Numbered from the stretch's first letter, positions 8,959-22,138 are shown. The stretch: 64,000 nucleotides of DNA from Halomonas denitrificans (GCA_019800895.1 JAHVKF010000002.1:434001-498000), one strand, 5' to 3'. Notes: generated from the sequence alone by a model not told the origin. Made by a program: numbers and translations.

Positions 8959-8998
8959 CAAAATCAAACGGCAGGCCGGACAACCCGACCTGCCGTTT
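8959..8998 (-). terminator. Probable rho-independent terminator of the fadE operon
   Basis: Perfect 10-bp arms AAACGGCAGG (8966-8975) and CCTGCCGTTT (8989-8998) enclose a 13-nt interior. Read on the minus strand the stem extends to about 14 bp with a G-U pair and is followed by GATTTT. It lies about 90 nt past the fadE stop, with one repeat arm in between. Confidence 0.6.
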
Positions 8999-9004
8999 CT
9001 TTCC

Positions 9005-9060
9005 AACCGCCTTCTTCGCGTTTCTTCGCCCCTTCGCGCCATTGCGTCCATCCTCTAAGG
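9005..9060. repeat. Single inverted arm of the purine-rich repeat
   Basis: Pyrimidine-rich arm of the same family, with TTCTTCGCGTTTCTTCGCC, TTCGCGCCATTGCGTCC and the boundary ATCCTCTAAGG. It lies between the fadE stop and the terminator hairpin, so it would be transcribed as part of the fadE 3' UTR. Confidence 0.7.
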
Positions 9061-9086
9061 ACGTCAGCGAGGCACAAGAACGAAGC

Positions 9087-11558
9087 CTATGCCGCGTCGC
9101 GGACCGCTTCGCCCTTGTCGGACAACCCCGCCTGCAGCTCGCGGATATCGAAGTCGTCGACCGCGATGATCTCGAGCACGCGCTCGCGCACGTCGAGCAG
9201 GAACTTCTTCTCATCGGCGGTCAGGACCTTGGCCTCGACCGCGGAATCGACCTGCTCTTCGAAGGTCAGGCCCGCGATCTTGCCGGCGCGCAGGGCCTTG
9301 AGCATGCGACGCTCGAGCGGCTCGGCGGTGATCACGTCGGGCAGCAGCGCTTCCATGTTGCCGATGACGTAGCCTGGCCGGTCCTTGTTGTAGCAGCCGC
9401 GGGTCAGCCGGTCGCGGGTCTCGGAGGGCGAAAGCATCAGCGCGGCGACCTTGTGACCGAGACGGTCGTTCGGCCGGATTTCGTTCGCACCGAGCGGGAA
9501 CACGATGCGCCGGAGAATCGGCCGGGCGAAGGCGATGGGGTAGTTGTCGATCACGCCCTTCAGCGCTTCCTGGATGCGGTAGATCGCATCGTGGAACGCC
9601 CAGGCCATGATCGGCTGGTCGGCGGCCGGGCGGCCTTCGTGTTCGAAGCGACGCAGCATCGACGCGCTGATGTACAGCCAGCTCAACGCATCGCCGAGGC
9701 GGCCGGAAATCTTCTCCTTCATCTTCAGCTTGCCGCCGTAGGTCAGCATGGCGACGTCGGCCATCAGCGCGAAGGACGCGGCATAGCGGCTGAGCTTGCG
9801 GTAGTACTTCTTCGTCTGGCGATCGCCGGGCACCGCCGCGAAGCGGGCCAGGCTCAAGCCCAGCACGAAGGAACGCGAGGCGCAGGACATGCTGTGACCG
9901 ATGTGCCGGAATAGAAGCTTGTCGAACTCCACCAGCTGCTTTTCCTCGTCCTCGATCGACAAGGCCTCGAGCTCCTTGAGAACGAAGGGATGACAGCGGA
10001 TCGCGCCCTGGCCGAAGATCATCATCGAGCGGGTCAGGATGTTCGCACCCTCGACCGTGATCCAGATCGGCGCGCCCTGCCAGCCGCGGCCGAGGTAGTT
10101 GCGCGGACCGAGAATGATGCCCTTTCCGCCGTGGATGTCCATGGCGTCCTTGAGCACCTCGCGCGACAGCTCGGTGGCGTGGTACTTGGCGATCGCACCG
10201 GGTACCGCAGGCTTCTCCCCGGCGTCGACCGCCGAGGCGGTCTGGCGGGACAGCGCGCTGATCGCATAGGTGTAGGAGCCGATCCGGGCCAGCGCTTCCT
10301 CGACGCCCTCGAAGCGGCCGATCGGCAGGTTGAACTGCTTGCGAATCCGCGCATAGGCGCCGGTGGCCAGGCAGGCCAGCTTCGCGCCGCCGGTGGTCGA
10401 CGACGGCAGCGAGATCGCCCGACCCACGGACAAGGACTCGACCAGCATCTTCCAGCCCTTGCCGGCGTACTCCTGGCCGCCGAGCAGGAAGTCCAGCGGC
10501 ACGAACACGTCCTTGCCGCGCACGGGCCCGTTCGGAAACGGATTGTTCAGCGGGAAGTGGCGACGGCCAATGTCCAGGCCGGGCGTCGAACGCGGCAGGA
10601 GGGCGACCGAGATACCGATATCCTCCGTGTCGCCGATCAGCCCGTCGGGGTCGTAGAGCCGGAAGGCCAGACCGACGACGGTCGCGACCGGTGCCAGCGT
10701 GATGTAGCGCTTCTCGAAATTCAGCTTGATGCCAAGCGTCTTCTTGCCTTCCCACTCGCCTTCGCAGATCACGCCGTGGTCGGCGATCGACGTTGCATCG
10801 GAACCGGCGGTGGTCGAGGTCAGAGCGAAGCAGGGAATGTCCTCGCCCCTGGCCAGTCGAGGCAGGTAGTGGTTCTTCTGCTCGTCGGTGCCGTAGTGCA
10901 GGAGCAGCTCGGCCGGGCCGAGGGAGTTCGGAACGGCAACCACGGAGCCGACCGTCGAACTCATGCCGCCGACCTTTTCGAGCACGGCGCGGTGCGCGAT
11001 CGCGGAGAAGCCGAGGCCGCCGTAGTCCTTCGGAATGATCATGCCGAAGAACTTGTGCTTCTTGAGGTGCTCCCAGACTTCCGGCGACAGATCGGCCCGG
11101 TAGTGGGTGAATTCCCACTCGTCGATCATGTCGCAGAGCTCTTCGCAGGGCCCGTCGATGAAGGCCTGCTCTTCCATGCTCAACTCGGGCAGCGGCCGGT
11201 CGATCAGTTTTCGCCAGTCCGGTCGGCCCGTGAACAGTTCACCCTCGAAACCCACCGTGCCGGCGTCGAGCGCGGCCTGTTCGGTTTCCGAGATCTGCGG
11301 GACCATGTTGCGGAACGACTTGAGGATCGGAAGCGTGATGAACGTGCGCCGCCAGGGCAGGTAGTTCAACAACGCCGCGACCGGCGCGAAGACCAGCCAG
11401 GTCAGGGTCAGGGCGATCCAGCCCGGCTCACCGGCCAGCGTGAACGCCAGCAGGGTCGCGCCGAACGCAGCGGTTCCAACAGCCAGCGAAGTCTTGAGGA
11501 AACTGCACGCCATGGTCACGGCGGCCAGCGCCAGCAGGAACAGCAGCAACATGATCAT
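9087..11558 (-). CDS. fadE: Acyl-CoA dehydrogenase, FadE type
   Basis: First step of fatty-acid beta-oxidation: FAD-dependent dehydrogenation of acyl-CoA. At 823 residues it matches the long gammaproteobacterial FadE (about 810-830), with two or three N-terminal membrane helices (about 1-75), the acyl-CoA dehydrogenase N, middle and C domains (about 130-480; motifs FALTSTTAGSDA and GGKGIILG) and the extra C-terminal FadE domain (about 490-800). The N-terminus is membrane-anchored. It overlaps the upstream hydrolase gene by 4 bp (ATGA), so translation is coupled. A terminator-like hairpin and repeats follow. The assignment is firm. Confidence 0.93.
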   Translation of the reverse strand: MIMLLLFLLALAAVTMACSFLKTSLAVGTAAFGATLLAFTLAGEPGWIALTLTWLVFAPVAALLNYLPWRRTFITLPILKSFRNMVPQISETEQAALDAGTVGFEGELFTGRPDWRKLIDRPLPELSMEEQAFIDGPCEELCDMIDEWEFTHYRADLSPEVWEHLKKHKFFGMIIPKDYGGLGFSAIAHRAVLEKVGGMSSTVGSVVAVPNSLGPAELLLHYGTDEQKNHYLPRLARGEDIPCFALTSTTAGSDATSIADHGVICEGEWEGKKTLGIKLNFEKRYITLAPVATVVGLAFRLYDPDGLIGDTEDIGISVALLPRSTPGLDIGRRHFPLNNPFPNGPVRGKDVFVPLDFLLGGQEYAGKGWKMLVESLSVGRAISLPSSTTGGAKLACLATGAYARIRKQFNLPIGRFEGVEEALARIGSYTYAISALSRQTASAVDAGEKPAVPGAIAKYHATELSREVLKDAMDIHGGKGIILGPRNYLGRGWQGAPIWITVEGANILTRSMMIFGQGAIRCHPFVLKELEALSIEDEEKQLVEFDKLLFRHIGHSMSCASRSFVLGLSLARFAAVPGDRQTKKYYRKLSRYAASFALMADVAMLTYGGKLKMKEKISGRLGDALSWLYISASMLRRFEHEGRPAADQPIMAWAFHDAIYRIQEALKGVIDNYPIAFARPILRRIVFPLGANEIRPNDRLGHKVAALMLSPSETRDRLTRGCYNKDRPGYVIGNMEALLPDVITAEPLERRMLKALRAGKIAGLTFEEQVDSAVEAKVLTADEKKFLLDVRERVLEIIAVDDFDIRELQAGLSDKGEAVRDAA

Positions 11559-12439
11559 TTCGACTCTCCTTCGACGGTGTGCTTCCTCAGGAACGGCACG
11601 GTGGCCTGCAGGAAGCGATCGTTGACGTCCCCGGCGACCATGTGCGAGGCGTCGGGCACCTCGACATGCTCGGCGTCCGGCGCCAGCTTCAGGAACTCCT
11701 GGACATGCTCTTCGGAGATCAGCTCACTCTTGCCGCCCGACACGAGCAGGGTCGGTTTCTTCAGCTTGCGGGCCGCGGATTTCAGCCGGCTCTGGAGATT
11801 CCGGCTCTTCTCGGCGAGCGCCAGCATCGCCGGATCCCAGTGCCAGTACCAGCGTCCGTCCTCGCCCTCCCGCAGGTTGCGGCGCAGGCCCTCGGCGGTC
11901 GCGCCGGAGCGGCGGTGGGGAAGGAAATTGCGAACCGCTTCGCGCGCGTCATCGAGCGACTCGAAGCCCTTCGGATGCTGGCGCATGAACGCCAGCATCG
12001 CCTCGACGCCCTTGTCGTCCCAGCGCGGCGCGATATCGACCAGCACCAGCGCCCGGAGGTCGGCGATCGGCTTCTCCGAATGGGCCAACAGCGCGGTCAG
12101 GCCGCCCATCGACGCACCGATCAGCAGCGGCGGATGCGGCAGGGACGAGCACACGCGCCGGAAATCCTCGACGAACTGCTCGAAGTCATAGCGATTGTGC
12201 GGTGCGCGGTCGGAGTTGCCGTGGCCGCGGGCATCGTAGCTGACCGCCTGCCAGCCGCTTGCGGCGAGGTAGCGTGCGGTGGTTTCCCAGGCGTGCTGGG
12301 TCTGGCCGAATCCGTGGGCCAGCAGCACGCACGGCGCGCGATCGTGGCCGAGATAGCGGACGTCCAGGCGCACGCCGTCGTCGGTCCAGATCTGGCGCCG
12401 GCGAATTTCGTGCGTATTGAGGCTTCTGATTGCTTCCAT
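11555..12439 (-). CDS. Alpha/beta-fold hydrolase
   Basis: A 294-residue serine hydrolase or esterase. The oxyanion motif HGFG is at 42-45, the nucleophile elbow GASMGG has Ser110, Asp is expected after the SGG strand (about 220-240), and the catalytic His is in DASHMVAG near 268. No signal peptide is seen, so it is probably cytoplasmic. It is translationally coupled to fadE, suggesting hydrolysis of an acyl ester or acyl-CoA that feeds beta-oxidation (inference). The start at 12439 is chosen because the product then begins with a normal N-terminus; an upstream in-frame start at 12475 is possible. The exact substrate cannot be told. Confidence 0.82.
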   Translation of the reverse strand: MEAIRSLNTHEIRRRQIWTDDGVRLDVRYLGHDRAPCVLLAHGFGQTQHAWETTARYLAASGWQAVSYDARGHGNSDRAPHNRYDFEQFVEDFRRVCSSLPHPPLLIGASMGGLTALLAHSEKPIADLRALVLVDIAPRWDDKGVEAMLAFMRQHPKGFESLDDAREAVRNFLPHRRSGATAEGLRRNLREGEDGRWYWHWDPAMLALAEKSRNLQSRLKSAARKLKKPTLLVSGGKSELISEEHVQEFLKLAPDAEHVEVPDASHMVAGDVNDRFLQATVPFLRKHTVEGESK

Positions 12440-12528
12440 ACGGTACAGTATGGGGGCTTGAATCCCCCGCGTCAATGCGGCCTCCGGGCGGTTTCTACCC
12501 GTTTTCGAGGTTGCCCGAAGGCGGTGAA

Positions 12529-12732
12529 TCAGGCGTCCAGATCGGGGATCAGTTTCGACTCCCAGTAGGTGATCTGGTCTTTGAGTCGCAGCTTCCTCTT
12601 CTTCAAGCGGGTCAGCTGCAGCTGGTCCGGCGCGGGTGAGTCGGCCAGGCGATGGATCGCGTCGTCCAGGTCCCGGTGCTGGAGCTGGAGTTCGGCGATG
12701 ATTTCGGCGATGTCGGACGGGCTTTCGGTCAT
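12529..12732 (-). CDS. YdcH family protein (DUF465)
   Basis: A 67-residue cytoplasmic protein of the DUF465/YdcH family, predicted as a short helical hairpin. The family hallmark is the C-terminal LKKRKLRLKDQI segment (about residues 44-55), preceded by an HRDLDDAI helix. Its function is not established. It lies alone between the hydrolase start and ttcA, which is divergent. Confidence 0.82.
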   Translation of the reverse strand: MTESPSDIAEIIAELQLQHRDLDDAIHRLADSPAPDQLQLTRLKKRKLRLKDQITYWESKLIPDLDA

Positions 12733-12852
12733 GATCGGGTCCGGGTCCGGCCGACCCTCCCAGGGGCCGCCCAGTGTAGCGCAGGGCCCACGCACCGGAA
12801 AGCCCAACGGGTATCCTGTCCCCCTTGATCGAAACCGGCCGGAGACCGCCAG

Positions 12853-13722
12853 ATGAAGGTCCACACCCACGTCCAGAGCCCCCAGGACCGGGCGCAGAAA
12901 TTCAATGGCGACAAGCTGTTCAAGCGGCTGCGCAAGAACGTCGGCAAGGCGATCGGCGACTACGGGATGATCCGGGACGGCGACCGGGTGATGGTCTGCC
13001 TGTCCGGCGGCAAGGACAGCTATGCGATGCTGGACCTGCTGCTGAGCCTCCAGCGCCGCGCGCCGGTCGACTTCGAGCTGTTCGCGGTCAATCTCGACCA
13101 GAAGCAACCCGGCTTCCCCGAGCACGTGCTGCCCGAGTACCTCGACTCGATCGGGGTCGACTACCACGTGATCGAGCGGGACACCTACTCGGTGGTCAAG
13201 GAGATCGTCCCCGAAGGAAAGACGACTTGCGGCCTGTGCTCGAGACTGCGGCGCGGCAACCTGTACACCTATGCGAAGGACAACGGGTTCACGAAGATCG
13301 CCCTCGGCCACCACCTCGACGACATCGTCGAGACCTTCTTCCTGAACCTGCTGTACGGCGGAACGCTCAAGGCCATGCCGCCCAAGCTGAAGAGCGACGA
13401 CGGGGAAAACATCGTGATCCGGCCGCTGGCCTACTGCCGGGAAGCCGACCTGGAGAAGCTGGCGGCCGTCCGCGATTACCCGATCATTCCCTGCAACCTG
13501 TGCGGCTCCCAGCCCAATCTCCAGCGCCAGGTCATCAAGGCGATGCTGGGCGAGTGGGACCGGCGTCAGCCGGGCCGCACGGAAACCATCTTCCGCGCGC
13601 TAGGCAACGTCGCACCGTCGCAACTCTGCGACGCCGCCCTGTTCGACTTTCGTGCGCTCGACGCCGGCGGGCCGGAATCCCTGGACTGGTTGATGCCCGG
13701 CCGCGCGGCGAACAACGACTGA
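12853..13722 (+). CDS. ttcA: tRNA 2-thiocytidine(32) synthetase TtcA
   Basis: ATP- and Fe-S-dependent thiolation of cytidine 32 in several tRNAs. The 289-residue protein has the PP-loop SGGKDS at 51-56 and two CxxC pairs, Cys126/Cys129 (TCGLCS) and Cys214/Cys217 (PCNLCGSQ), that hold the cluster, plus the GHHLDD motif near 152. The length matches the family. A TATCCT hexamer about 36 bp upstream may be its -10 box. It is monocistronic as far as can be seen. The assignment is firm. Confidence 0.95.
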   Translation: MKVHTHVQSPQDRAQKFNGDKLFKRLRKNVGKAIGDYGMIRDGDRVMVCLSGGKDSYAMLDLLLSLQRRAPVDFELFAVNLDQKQPGFPEHVLPEYLDSIGVDYHVIERDTYSVVKEIVPEGKTTCGLCSRLRRGNLYTYAKDNGFTKIALGHHLDDIVETFFLNLLYGGTLKAMPPKLKSDDGENIVIRPLAYCREADLEKLAAVRDYPIIPCNLCGSQPNLQRQVIKAMLGEWDRRQPGRTETIFRALGNVAPSQLCDAALFDFRALDAGGPESLDWLMPGRAANND

Positions 13723-13814
13723 CGATCAGCGCAGGCCGGCATGACCTCTGGCGGTGGCGGCGAGGGGTCGGCTGAGCGAAAATCGGGAGCCTATCCAGGC
13801 ACCGGGAGTTAAGG

Positions 13815-14474
13815 ATGAAATACGTAACGGCACTGCTCGCAGCCCTGACGCTGGCGAGCTGCATTTCGATCAATAGCGACGTCGTGGTCCCCGACGGGGA
13901 GACGGTCAACAGCATTTCCTCGGTCAACGGCTCTGTCGATGTCGGCGTGGGGTCCACCGTGAACGGCGACATCAGTACCGTCAACGGCTCGATCTCGATG
14001 GACGAGCGCAGCCAGGCGGACGACGTCGAGACGGTCAACGGCAAGATCGAACTCGGACCGGGAGCGGTGGCCGGCTCGCTGGGCACCGTCAACGGTTCGA
14101 TCGAGGTCGGTGAAAACGCGTCGGTCAGCGGGTCCGTCGAGTCCGTGAACGGACGCGTGACCGTCGGCGCAGGGTCCATCGTCGCAGGCGAGGTCGGGGC
14201 GGTGAACGGTCAGCTCCTCATCCGTGGCGCCGAGGTAGGCAGCCTCGTCAACGTCAACGGTGGGATGGTGCTCGAGTCCGGAACCGTCGTGAACGGCGAA
14301 CTGCGGGTTCGCAAGCCGCGCGGAAGCGATGACGACCCGGTGACCGTGGAGATTCACGCGAACGTTCGCGTCGCCGGACCCCTGGTGTTCGAGCGGGAAG
14401 TGACGCTCCGGGTTCACGAGAGCGCGGAGCTCGGGGAAATCCGGGGTGCAGAACCGGAATACTTCAGCGACTGA
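13815..14474 (+). CDS. Lipoprotein with seven VNG-type repeats, beta-solenoid-like
   Basis: A 219-residue protein with a lipoprotein-type leader (LTLASC, Cys16). The mature part is a chain of about 20-residue repeats, each containing a VNG triplet preceded and followed by small or beta-branched residues (SVNGSV, TVNGSI, TVNGKI, TVNGSI, SVNGRV, AVNGQL, NVNGGM), roughly residues 34-160. This regular Gly/Val/Ser pattern resembles a right-handed beta-solenoid and is loosely like bactofilin repeats, but I cannot assign a family. It is probably anchored in the outer or inner membrane facing the periplasm. A strong hairpin follows the stop. The function is unknown. Confidence 0.75.
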   Translation: MKYVTALLAALTLASCISINSDVVVPDGETVNSISSVNGSVDVGVGSTVNGDISTVNGSISMDERSQADDVETVNGKIELGPGAVAGSLGTVNGSIEVGENASVSGSVESVNGRVTVGAGSIVAGEVGAVNGQLLIRGAEVGSLVNVNGGMVLESGTVVNGELRVRKPRGSDDDPVTVEIHANVRVAGPLVFEREVTLRVHESAELGEIRGAEPEYFSD

Positions 14475-14510
14475 TCGGGGCTCCGGGCCTTGCGGGCTGG
14501 AAGCCGGAAC

Positions 14511-14540
14511 GGCCGCCGCTCGACGCGGCGGCCTCTTCTG
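14511..14540 (+). terminator. Terminator-like hairpin after the VNG lipoprotein
   Basis: Perfect 9-bp arms GGCCGCCGC (14511-14519) and GCGGCGGCC (14525-14533) with a 5-nt loop are followed by TCTTCTG. It lies 36 bp past the stop of the plus-strand gene. The T-run is weak. Confidence 0.6.
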
Positions 14541-14594
14541 CCGGCTCAGGCGATCGGACGCCTCCGGCGAGGCGCGCCAATCCAAGGCGCCGGA

Positions 14595-15002
14595 TCAGTC
14601 GTAGCGCTGCCCGTCGTGCTCGACCCAGCCTCCGCTTCCCGGCTGGGACTCGTCGTTGTAGGTTCGTGAAATGAACCCGCCGCGGGCTTCCCACTCGTAA
14701 TAGCCCTGGAACCGAACCTCGTCGCCACGCTCGACCGGAATCCGCTCGGCGTTTTCGAGCGAGTGCCGAATCTGGATCTGGATCTGGTCGTTCGGCTTGA
14801 CGATGAAACGCTGCGTCCGACCACCGATGTTCTCGTCGCCGAGTATCTGCGTGACTTCCCCGTGACCGCTGACCCAGATTCCGGTCCTGCCGGACTCGAA
14901 GGTCTCGACCAGTCGGTCGTTCGTGATTGGTGCTTCCCCACTGCCACAACCCCCAAGCACAAAGCAGAACAGAACGATCAAAGCCTGCGAAACAATCCGC
15001 AT
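14595..15002 (-). CDS. DUF3465 family lipoprotein
   Basis: A 135-residue protein with a leader ending LGGC (Cys19), so probably a lipoprotein. The mature domain has the DUF3465 pattern: GHGEVTQILGDE, TQRFIVKPNDQ, then GDEVRFQGYYEWEARGG and a final Gly-Trp-Val-x-His with a Tyr near the end. The fold is OB-like. Its role is unknown. It is a single minus-strand gene convergent with the VNG lipoprotein gene and downstream of the atp terminator. Confidence 0.78.
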   Translation of the reverse strand: MRIVSQALIVLFCFVLGGCGSGEAPITNDRLVETFESGRTGIWVSGHGEVTQILGDENIGGRTQRFIVKPNDQIQIQIRHSLENAERIPVERGDEVRFQGYYEWEARGGFISRTYNDESQPGSGGWVEHDGQRYD

Positions 15003-15137
15003 GGTGTGTCACCCCGTTACTTTGTCTTTTGTGGCGCTAGGTTAGCAGATTCCGCATCAACCGGACATGAACCGAAGGGCCTGCGCGGGTGCCGGAAATC
15101 GGCGAATCGTGGAAGAATTCGAGGGGGACGGAACGTC

Positions 15138-15169
15138 CGATTCCAGGCCGCCGGGGCAGCCTGGAATCG
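15138..15169 (-). terminator. Hairpin ending the atp operon
   Basis: Perfect 11-bp inverted repeat CGATTCCAGGC (15138-15148) and GCCTGGAATCG (15159-15169) with a 10-nt GC-rich loop, 13 nt after the atpC stop. There is no T-tract, so it may be a 3'-end-stabilising or rho-assisted hairpin rather than a full intrinsic terminator. Confidence 0.6.
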
Positions 15170-15182
15170 CGCGTGCCGAAGG

Positions 15183-15608
15183 TCAGTGCTTGAGGTTGCG
15201 GCGCAGGCGCTCGAGCGCCGCCAGCTGCGCGACGGCCTCGGCCAGCCTGGCCTGGGCTTCGGCCATTTCCATGTCGGCCGAGCGATCGGCCAGGGCGCGT
15301 TCTGCATCTTCCTTGGCACGCAGCGCTGCGGCTTCGTCCAGGTCGTCGGCACGGGCCGCGGTGTCGGCCAGCACGGTGACCACGTGCGGCTGGACCTCGA
15401 GCAGGCCGCCGGACACGTAGTAGAACTCCTCGCCGCCCTCGGGCAGCATCACCCGGACCTGGCCGGGCTTGATGCGCGTCAGCAGCGGCGCGTGCCGGGG
15501 CGCGATGCCCAGCTCGCCTTCCTCGCCGGTAACCACGACCATCGTCGCCTCACCGGAATGGATTTCCGCCTCGGCGCTGACGATATCGACATGAATCGTT
15601 GAAGCCAT
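15183..15608 (-). CDS. atpC: F1Fo ATP synthase epsilon subunit
   Basis: Epsilon subunit of the central stalk; couples and restrains rotation. The product is 141 residues from the ATG at 15608, with an N-terminal beta-sandwich ([29 protein letters not shown]) and a C-terminal two-helix part (about 90-140). Another ATG two codons upstream (15614) is possible; GGAG lies 3 nt before that one and 9 nt before 15608, so 15608 is preferred. It is the last gene of the operon, separated from atpD by a 157-bp repeat-bearing spacer. Confidence 0.93.
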   Translation of the reverse strand: MASTIHVDIVSAEAEIHSGEATMVVVTGEEGELGIAPRHAPLLTRIKPGQVRVMLPEGGEEFYYVSGGLLEVQPHVVTVLADTAARADDLDEAAALRAKEDAERALADRSADMEMAEAQARLAEAVAQLAALERLRRNLKH

Positions 15609-15661
15609 CTTCATTTTCTCCGATGCAGCTCGGCGCCCTTTCCTACGGGGAGAGGGCGTGA

Positions 15662-15763
15662 TTCGCGGAGGCTGACAAGGCTTGAGGCGACGGCGGACGC
15701 GGAGCGTACATCAGTACGTGAGCAGTCCGACGGTGCCGAAAACGCAGTCAGCGTTCGCGAAGC
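15662..15763. repeat. Hairpin repeat copy 1, atpD-atpC spacer
   Basis: Conserved blocks GCTGACAAGGCTTGAGGCGA (15671-15690), GCGGAGCGTAC (15699-15709), GTACGTGAGCA (15714-15724) and CCGAAAACGCAGTCAGC (15736-15752) match copy 2 at 18209-18290. Outer arms GCTGAC/GTCAGC pair, the middle arms around CGGCGGAC and GTCCGACG pair, and the loop region has CGTAC/GTACG. It lies inside the operon transcript between two essential genes. Confidence 0.8.
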
Positions 15764-15771
15764 GCGTCCTC

Positions 15772-17166
<1,395 letters not shown>

Positions 17167-17269
17167 TCAAACCTCGTTTCTGGTTCGTGGGCCGGCGTCC
17201 GCTGAATTCCGTCGCCGTCCGATTTTCAATCCGTTCGTTCGGCGAACCGCCGCCGATCCGCCATGTCGA

Positions 17270-18133
17270 TCAGACCGCGGCTGCGCCGCTGACGATCTCC
17301 GAAATTTCCTGCGTGATCGCCGCCTGGCGCGCCTTGTTGTAGGCCAGGTTCAGGTCGTCGATCAGGTTGGTCGCGTTGTCCGACGCGCTCTTCATCGCGA
17401 CCATGCGCGCCGCGTGCTCGCTGGCAAGGTTCTCCAGCGTGGCGTGATAGATCAGCGACTCGATGTAGCGGACCAGGAGATCGTCGAGCAGCGACTCGGG
17501 GTCGGGCTCGTACAGGTAGTCCCAGTACTGCAGCATCGGCTCGTCTTCCGTGGCCGGCAGCGGCAGCACCTGCTCGACGGTGATCTGCTGCGTCATCGTG
17601 TTGATGAACTGGTTGTAGCAGACGTGCAGTTCATCCAGCGTGCCTTCGCGATACCCGTCGAGCATGATCTTGATCGCGCCGATCAGGTCTTCCAGGCGCG
17701 GCTGCTCGCCGAGGTCCTGGGTGGCAGCGGCGATCTCGACCTTGATCCGCTTGAAGAACTGGGCGGCCTTGCGCCCGATCAACACCAGGCTGACCTCCTG
17801 GCCGGCTTCCTGGTGCTCCCGGAAGCGGACCAGCAGCTTGCGGAACAGGTTGTTGTTCAACCCGCCGCACAGGCCGCGGTCGCTGGACACGATGATGTAG
17901 CCGACGCGCTTGACCTCGTCGTGGGCCTGCGTGAACGGGTGCTTGTACTCGGGATTGGCGTGGGCCAGGTGACCGACCGCCTGCCGGATCATCCGCGCAT
18001 ACGGCCGCGAGGCCTGCATGCGGTCCTGCGCCTTGCGAATCTTCGAGGCCGAGACCATCTCGAGCGCGCGCGTGACCTTGCGCGTGTTCTTTACGCTCTT
18101 GATCTGACCAACGATTTCCTTCGATCCACTCAT
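17270..18133 (-). CDS. atpG: F1Fo ATP synthase gamma subunit
   Basis: Rotor shaft of F1. At 287 residues it has the typical N-terminal [20 protein letters not shown] coiled-coil strand, the [11 protein letters not shown] signature (about 83-93) and the C-terminal helix ending [19 protein letters not shown]. The atpA-atpG spacer upstream is 176 bp and carries the second copy of the hairpin repeat; atpD follows 103 bp downstream. Confidence 0.97.
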   Translation of the reverse strand: MSGSKEIVGQIKSVKNTRKVTRALEMVSASKIRKAQDRMQASRPYARMIRQAVGHLAHANPEYKHPFTQAHDEVKRVGYIIVSSDRGLCGGLNNNLFRKLLVRFREHQEAGQEVSLVLIGRKAAQFFKRIKVEIAAATQDLGEQPRLEDLIGAIKIMLDGYREGTLDELHVCYNQFINTMTQQITVEQVLPLPATEDEPMLQYWDYLYEPDPESLLDDLLVRYIESLIYHATLENLASEHAARMVAMKSASDNATNLIDDLNLAYNKARQAAITQEISEIVSGAAAV

Positions 18134-18200
18134 ACCGTATTCCGTTTCAGGTCCAGTTCCGCTTCGACTTGGCTTGCTCGACGCTCAGAGGCGTGATGCA

Positions 18201-18300
18201 TCGCAGCCGCTGACAGGGCTTGAGGTGAATTCGAGCGCGGAGCGCACTGGGGGTGCGTGAGCACTCGAATTCGCCGAAAACGCAGTCAGCGGTCGCGAGG
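18201..18300. repeat. Hairpin repeat copy 2, atpA-atpG spacer
   Basis: The same blocks as copy 1: GCTGACAGGGCTTGAGGTGA (18209-18228), GCGGAGCGCAC (18237-18247), GTGCGTGAGCA (18253-18263) and GCCGAAAACGCAGTCAGC (18273-18290). Here the middle arms are GAATTCGAG (18227-18235) and CTCGAATTC (18264-18272), perfectly complementary but unrelated in sequence to the middle arms of copy 1, and the loop is closed by CGCAC/GTGCG instead of CGTAC/GTACG. Confidence 0.8.
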
Positions 18301-18309
18301 CGCGCGCCC

Positions 18310-19857
<1,548 letters not shown>

Positions 19858-19912
19858 AGCTTGGTTACTCGTTCAGATTCGGTGAATTACCGCAGGTTGT
19901 CGGGGCGCCGGC

Positions 19913-20449
19913 TCAGCGTACGAGCTGCCGGCCGAGCTGCTGCAGGCGGCCGCGGACGCTGGCATCGATGACCTTGTCGCCGGCGCGAACGATCAGGCCG
20001 CCGATCAGGTCGGAGTCGACCTCCGTTTCCATGTCGATGTCGCTGCCGAGGCGCTGCTTGAGCCGGGCGGCGAGCTTCTCGCGCTGCTCGTCGTCCATCT
20101 CGACCGCCGAGGTCACGCGGACCTTGATCCGGTCTTCGCTGGCCCGGCGCAGCATTTCGAACTGCGTCGCGATCTCGGGCAGCAGCGGCAACCGGCGGTA
20201 GTGCATCAACACATTCAGGAAGCCGCGAACGGCCTTGTCCATCCGCTCGCCGAGCACGTCGCCGAACAGGCCCAGCAGCCGCTCGCCGTCGACGCGAGGA
20301 TTGCCGATCAGCGCTGCAGCGTCCGCGTCGGCCGCGACGTTCGCGGCCAGGCCCAGGGCCCGGCTCCAGTGATCGACCGTGCCGGCCTTGTCGGCCAGTT
20401 CAAAGGCCGCGCGAGCGTACGGTCGGGCAAGCGTGGTTTCAGCGAGCAT
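19913..20449 (-). CDS. atpH: F1Fo ATP synthase delta subunit
   Basis: Peripheral-stalk cap joining F1 to subunit b. The 178 residues begin TLARPYARAAFELA and end IGGLIVRAGDKVIDASVRGRL, both family signatures. It starts 6 bp after atpF ends, so the two are tightly co-transcribed. Confidence 0.96.
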   Translation of the reverse strand: MLAETTLARPYARAAFELADKAGTVDHWSRALGLAANVAADADAAALIGNPRVDGERLLGLFGDVLGERMDKAVRGFLNVLMHYRRLPLLPEIATQFEMLRRASEDRIKVRVTSAVEMDDEQREKLAARLKQRLGSDIDMETEVDSDLIGGLIVRAGDKVIDASVRGRLQQLGRQLVR

Positions 20450-20455
20450 GACGGA

Positions 20456-20929
20456 TCAGAGCTCCTCGGCCAGTTTGTCGAGCATGTCCTTGTGCCGCGA
20501 CGCATCGAGCTCCTGCTGGAGCACGCGCTGGGCACCGGCCACGGTCAGCTCGGCGAGCTTCTCACGAAGCGCCTCGCGGGCCTGGTTGGTCGCCAGCTTG
20601 ATCTCGGCTTCGGCCGCGGCGACCTGTCGATCGCGTTCGGCGATCGCATCCTGCTTGGCCTGCTCGACGATCTCGTTGCCGCGCTTGCCGGCCTGGTCGA
20701 TGATCTCGCTGGACTTCGACCGCGCCGCGCGGATGATCTGCTCGGCTTCGGCCTCGGCCTTCTCGAGCGCCTTTTCGGCTTCGTCGGACTGGGCCAGGCC
20801 CTCGGCGATCTTCTGCCGACGTTCTTCCATGGCCTGGGTCAGCGGCGGCCAGACGTACTTCATCGTGACCAGGATCAGCACCAGGAAGGTGGTGGCCTGG
20901 CCGATCAGGGTGCCTAGAGAGACATCCAT
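20456..20929 (-). CDS. atpF: F1Fo ATP synthase b subunit
   Basis: Peripheral stalk. The 157-residue protein has one N-terminal transmembrane helix (about 8-28) followed by a long charged coiled coil rich in Ala/Glu/Lys/Arg. The segment MKYVWPPLTQAMEERR is typical of proteobacterial b subunits. A single b gene is present, as in most gammaproteobacteria. Confidence 0.96.
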   Translation of the reverse strand: MDVSLGTLIGQATTFLVLILVTMKYVWPPLTQAMEERRQKIAEGLAQSDEAEKALEKAEAEAEQIIRAARSKSSEIIDQAGKRGNEIVEQAKQDAIAERDRQVAAAEAEIKLATNQAREALREKLAELTVAGAQRVLQQELDASRHKDMLDKLAEEL

Positions 20930-20987
20930 AGTGGTCCCCTGCGGTGGTTACTGAAGTTCGGGTTCGTTCTACGGGTCGCGAGCGCGA

Positions 20988-22138
<1,151 letters not shown>

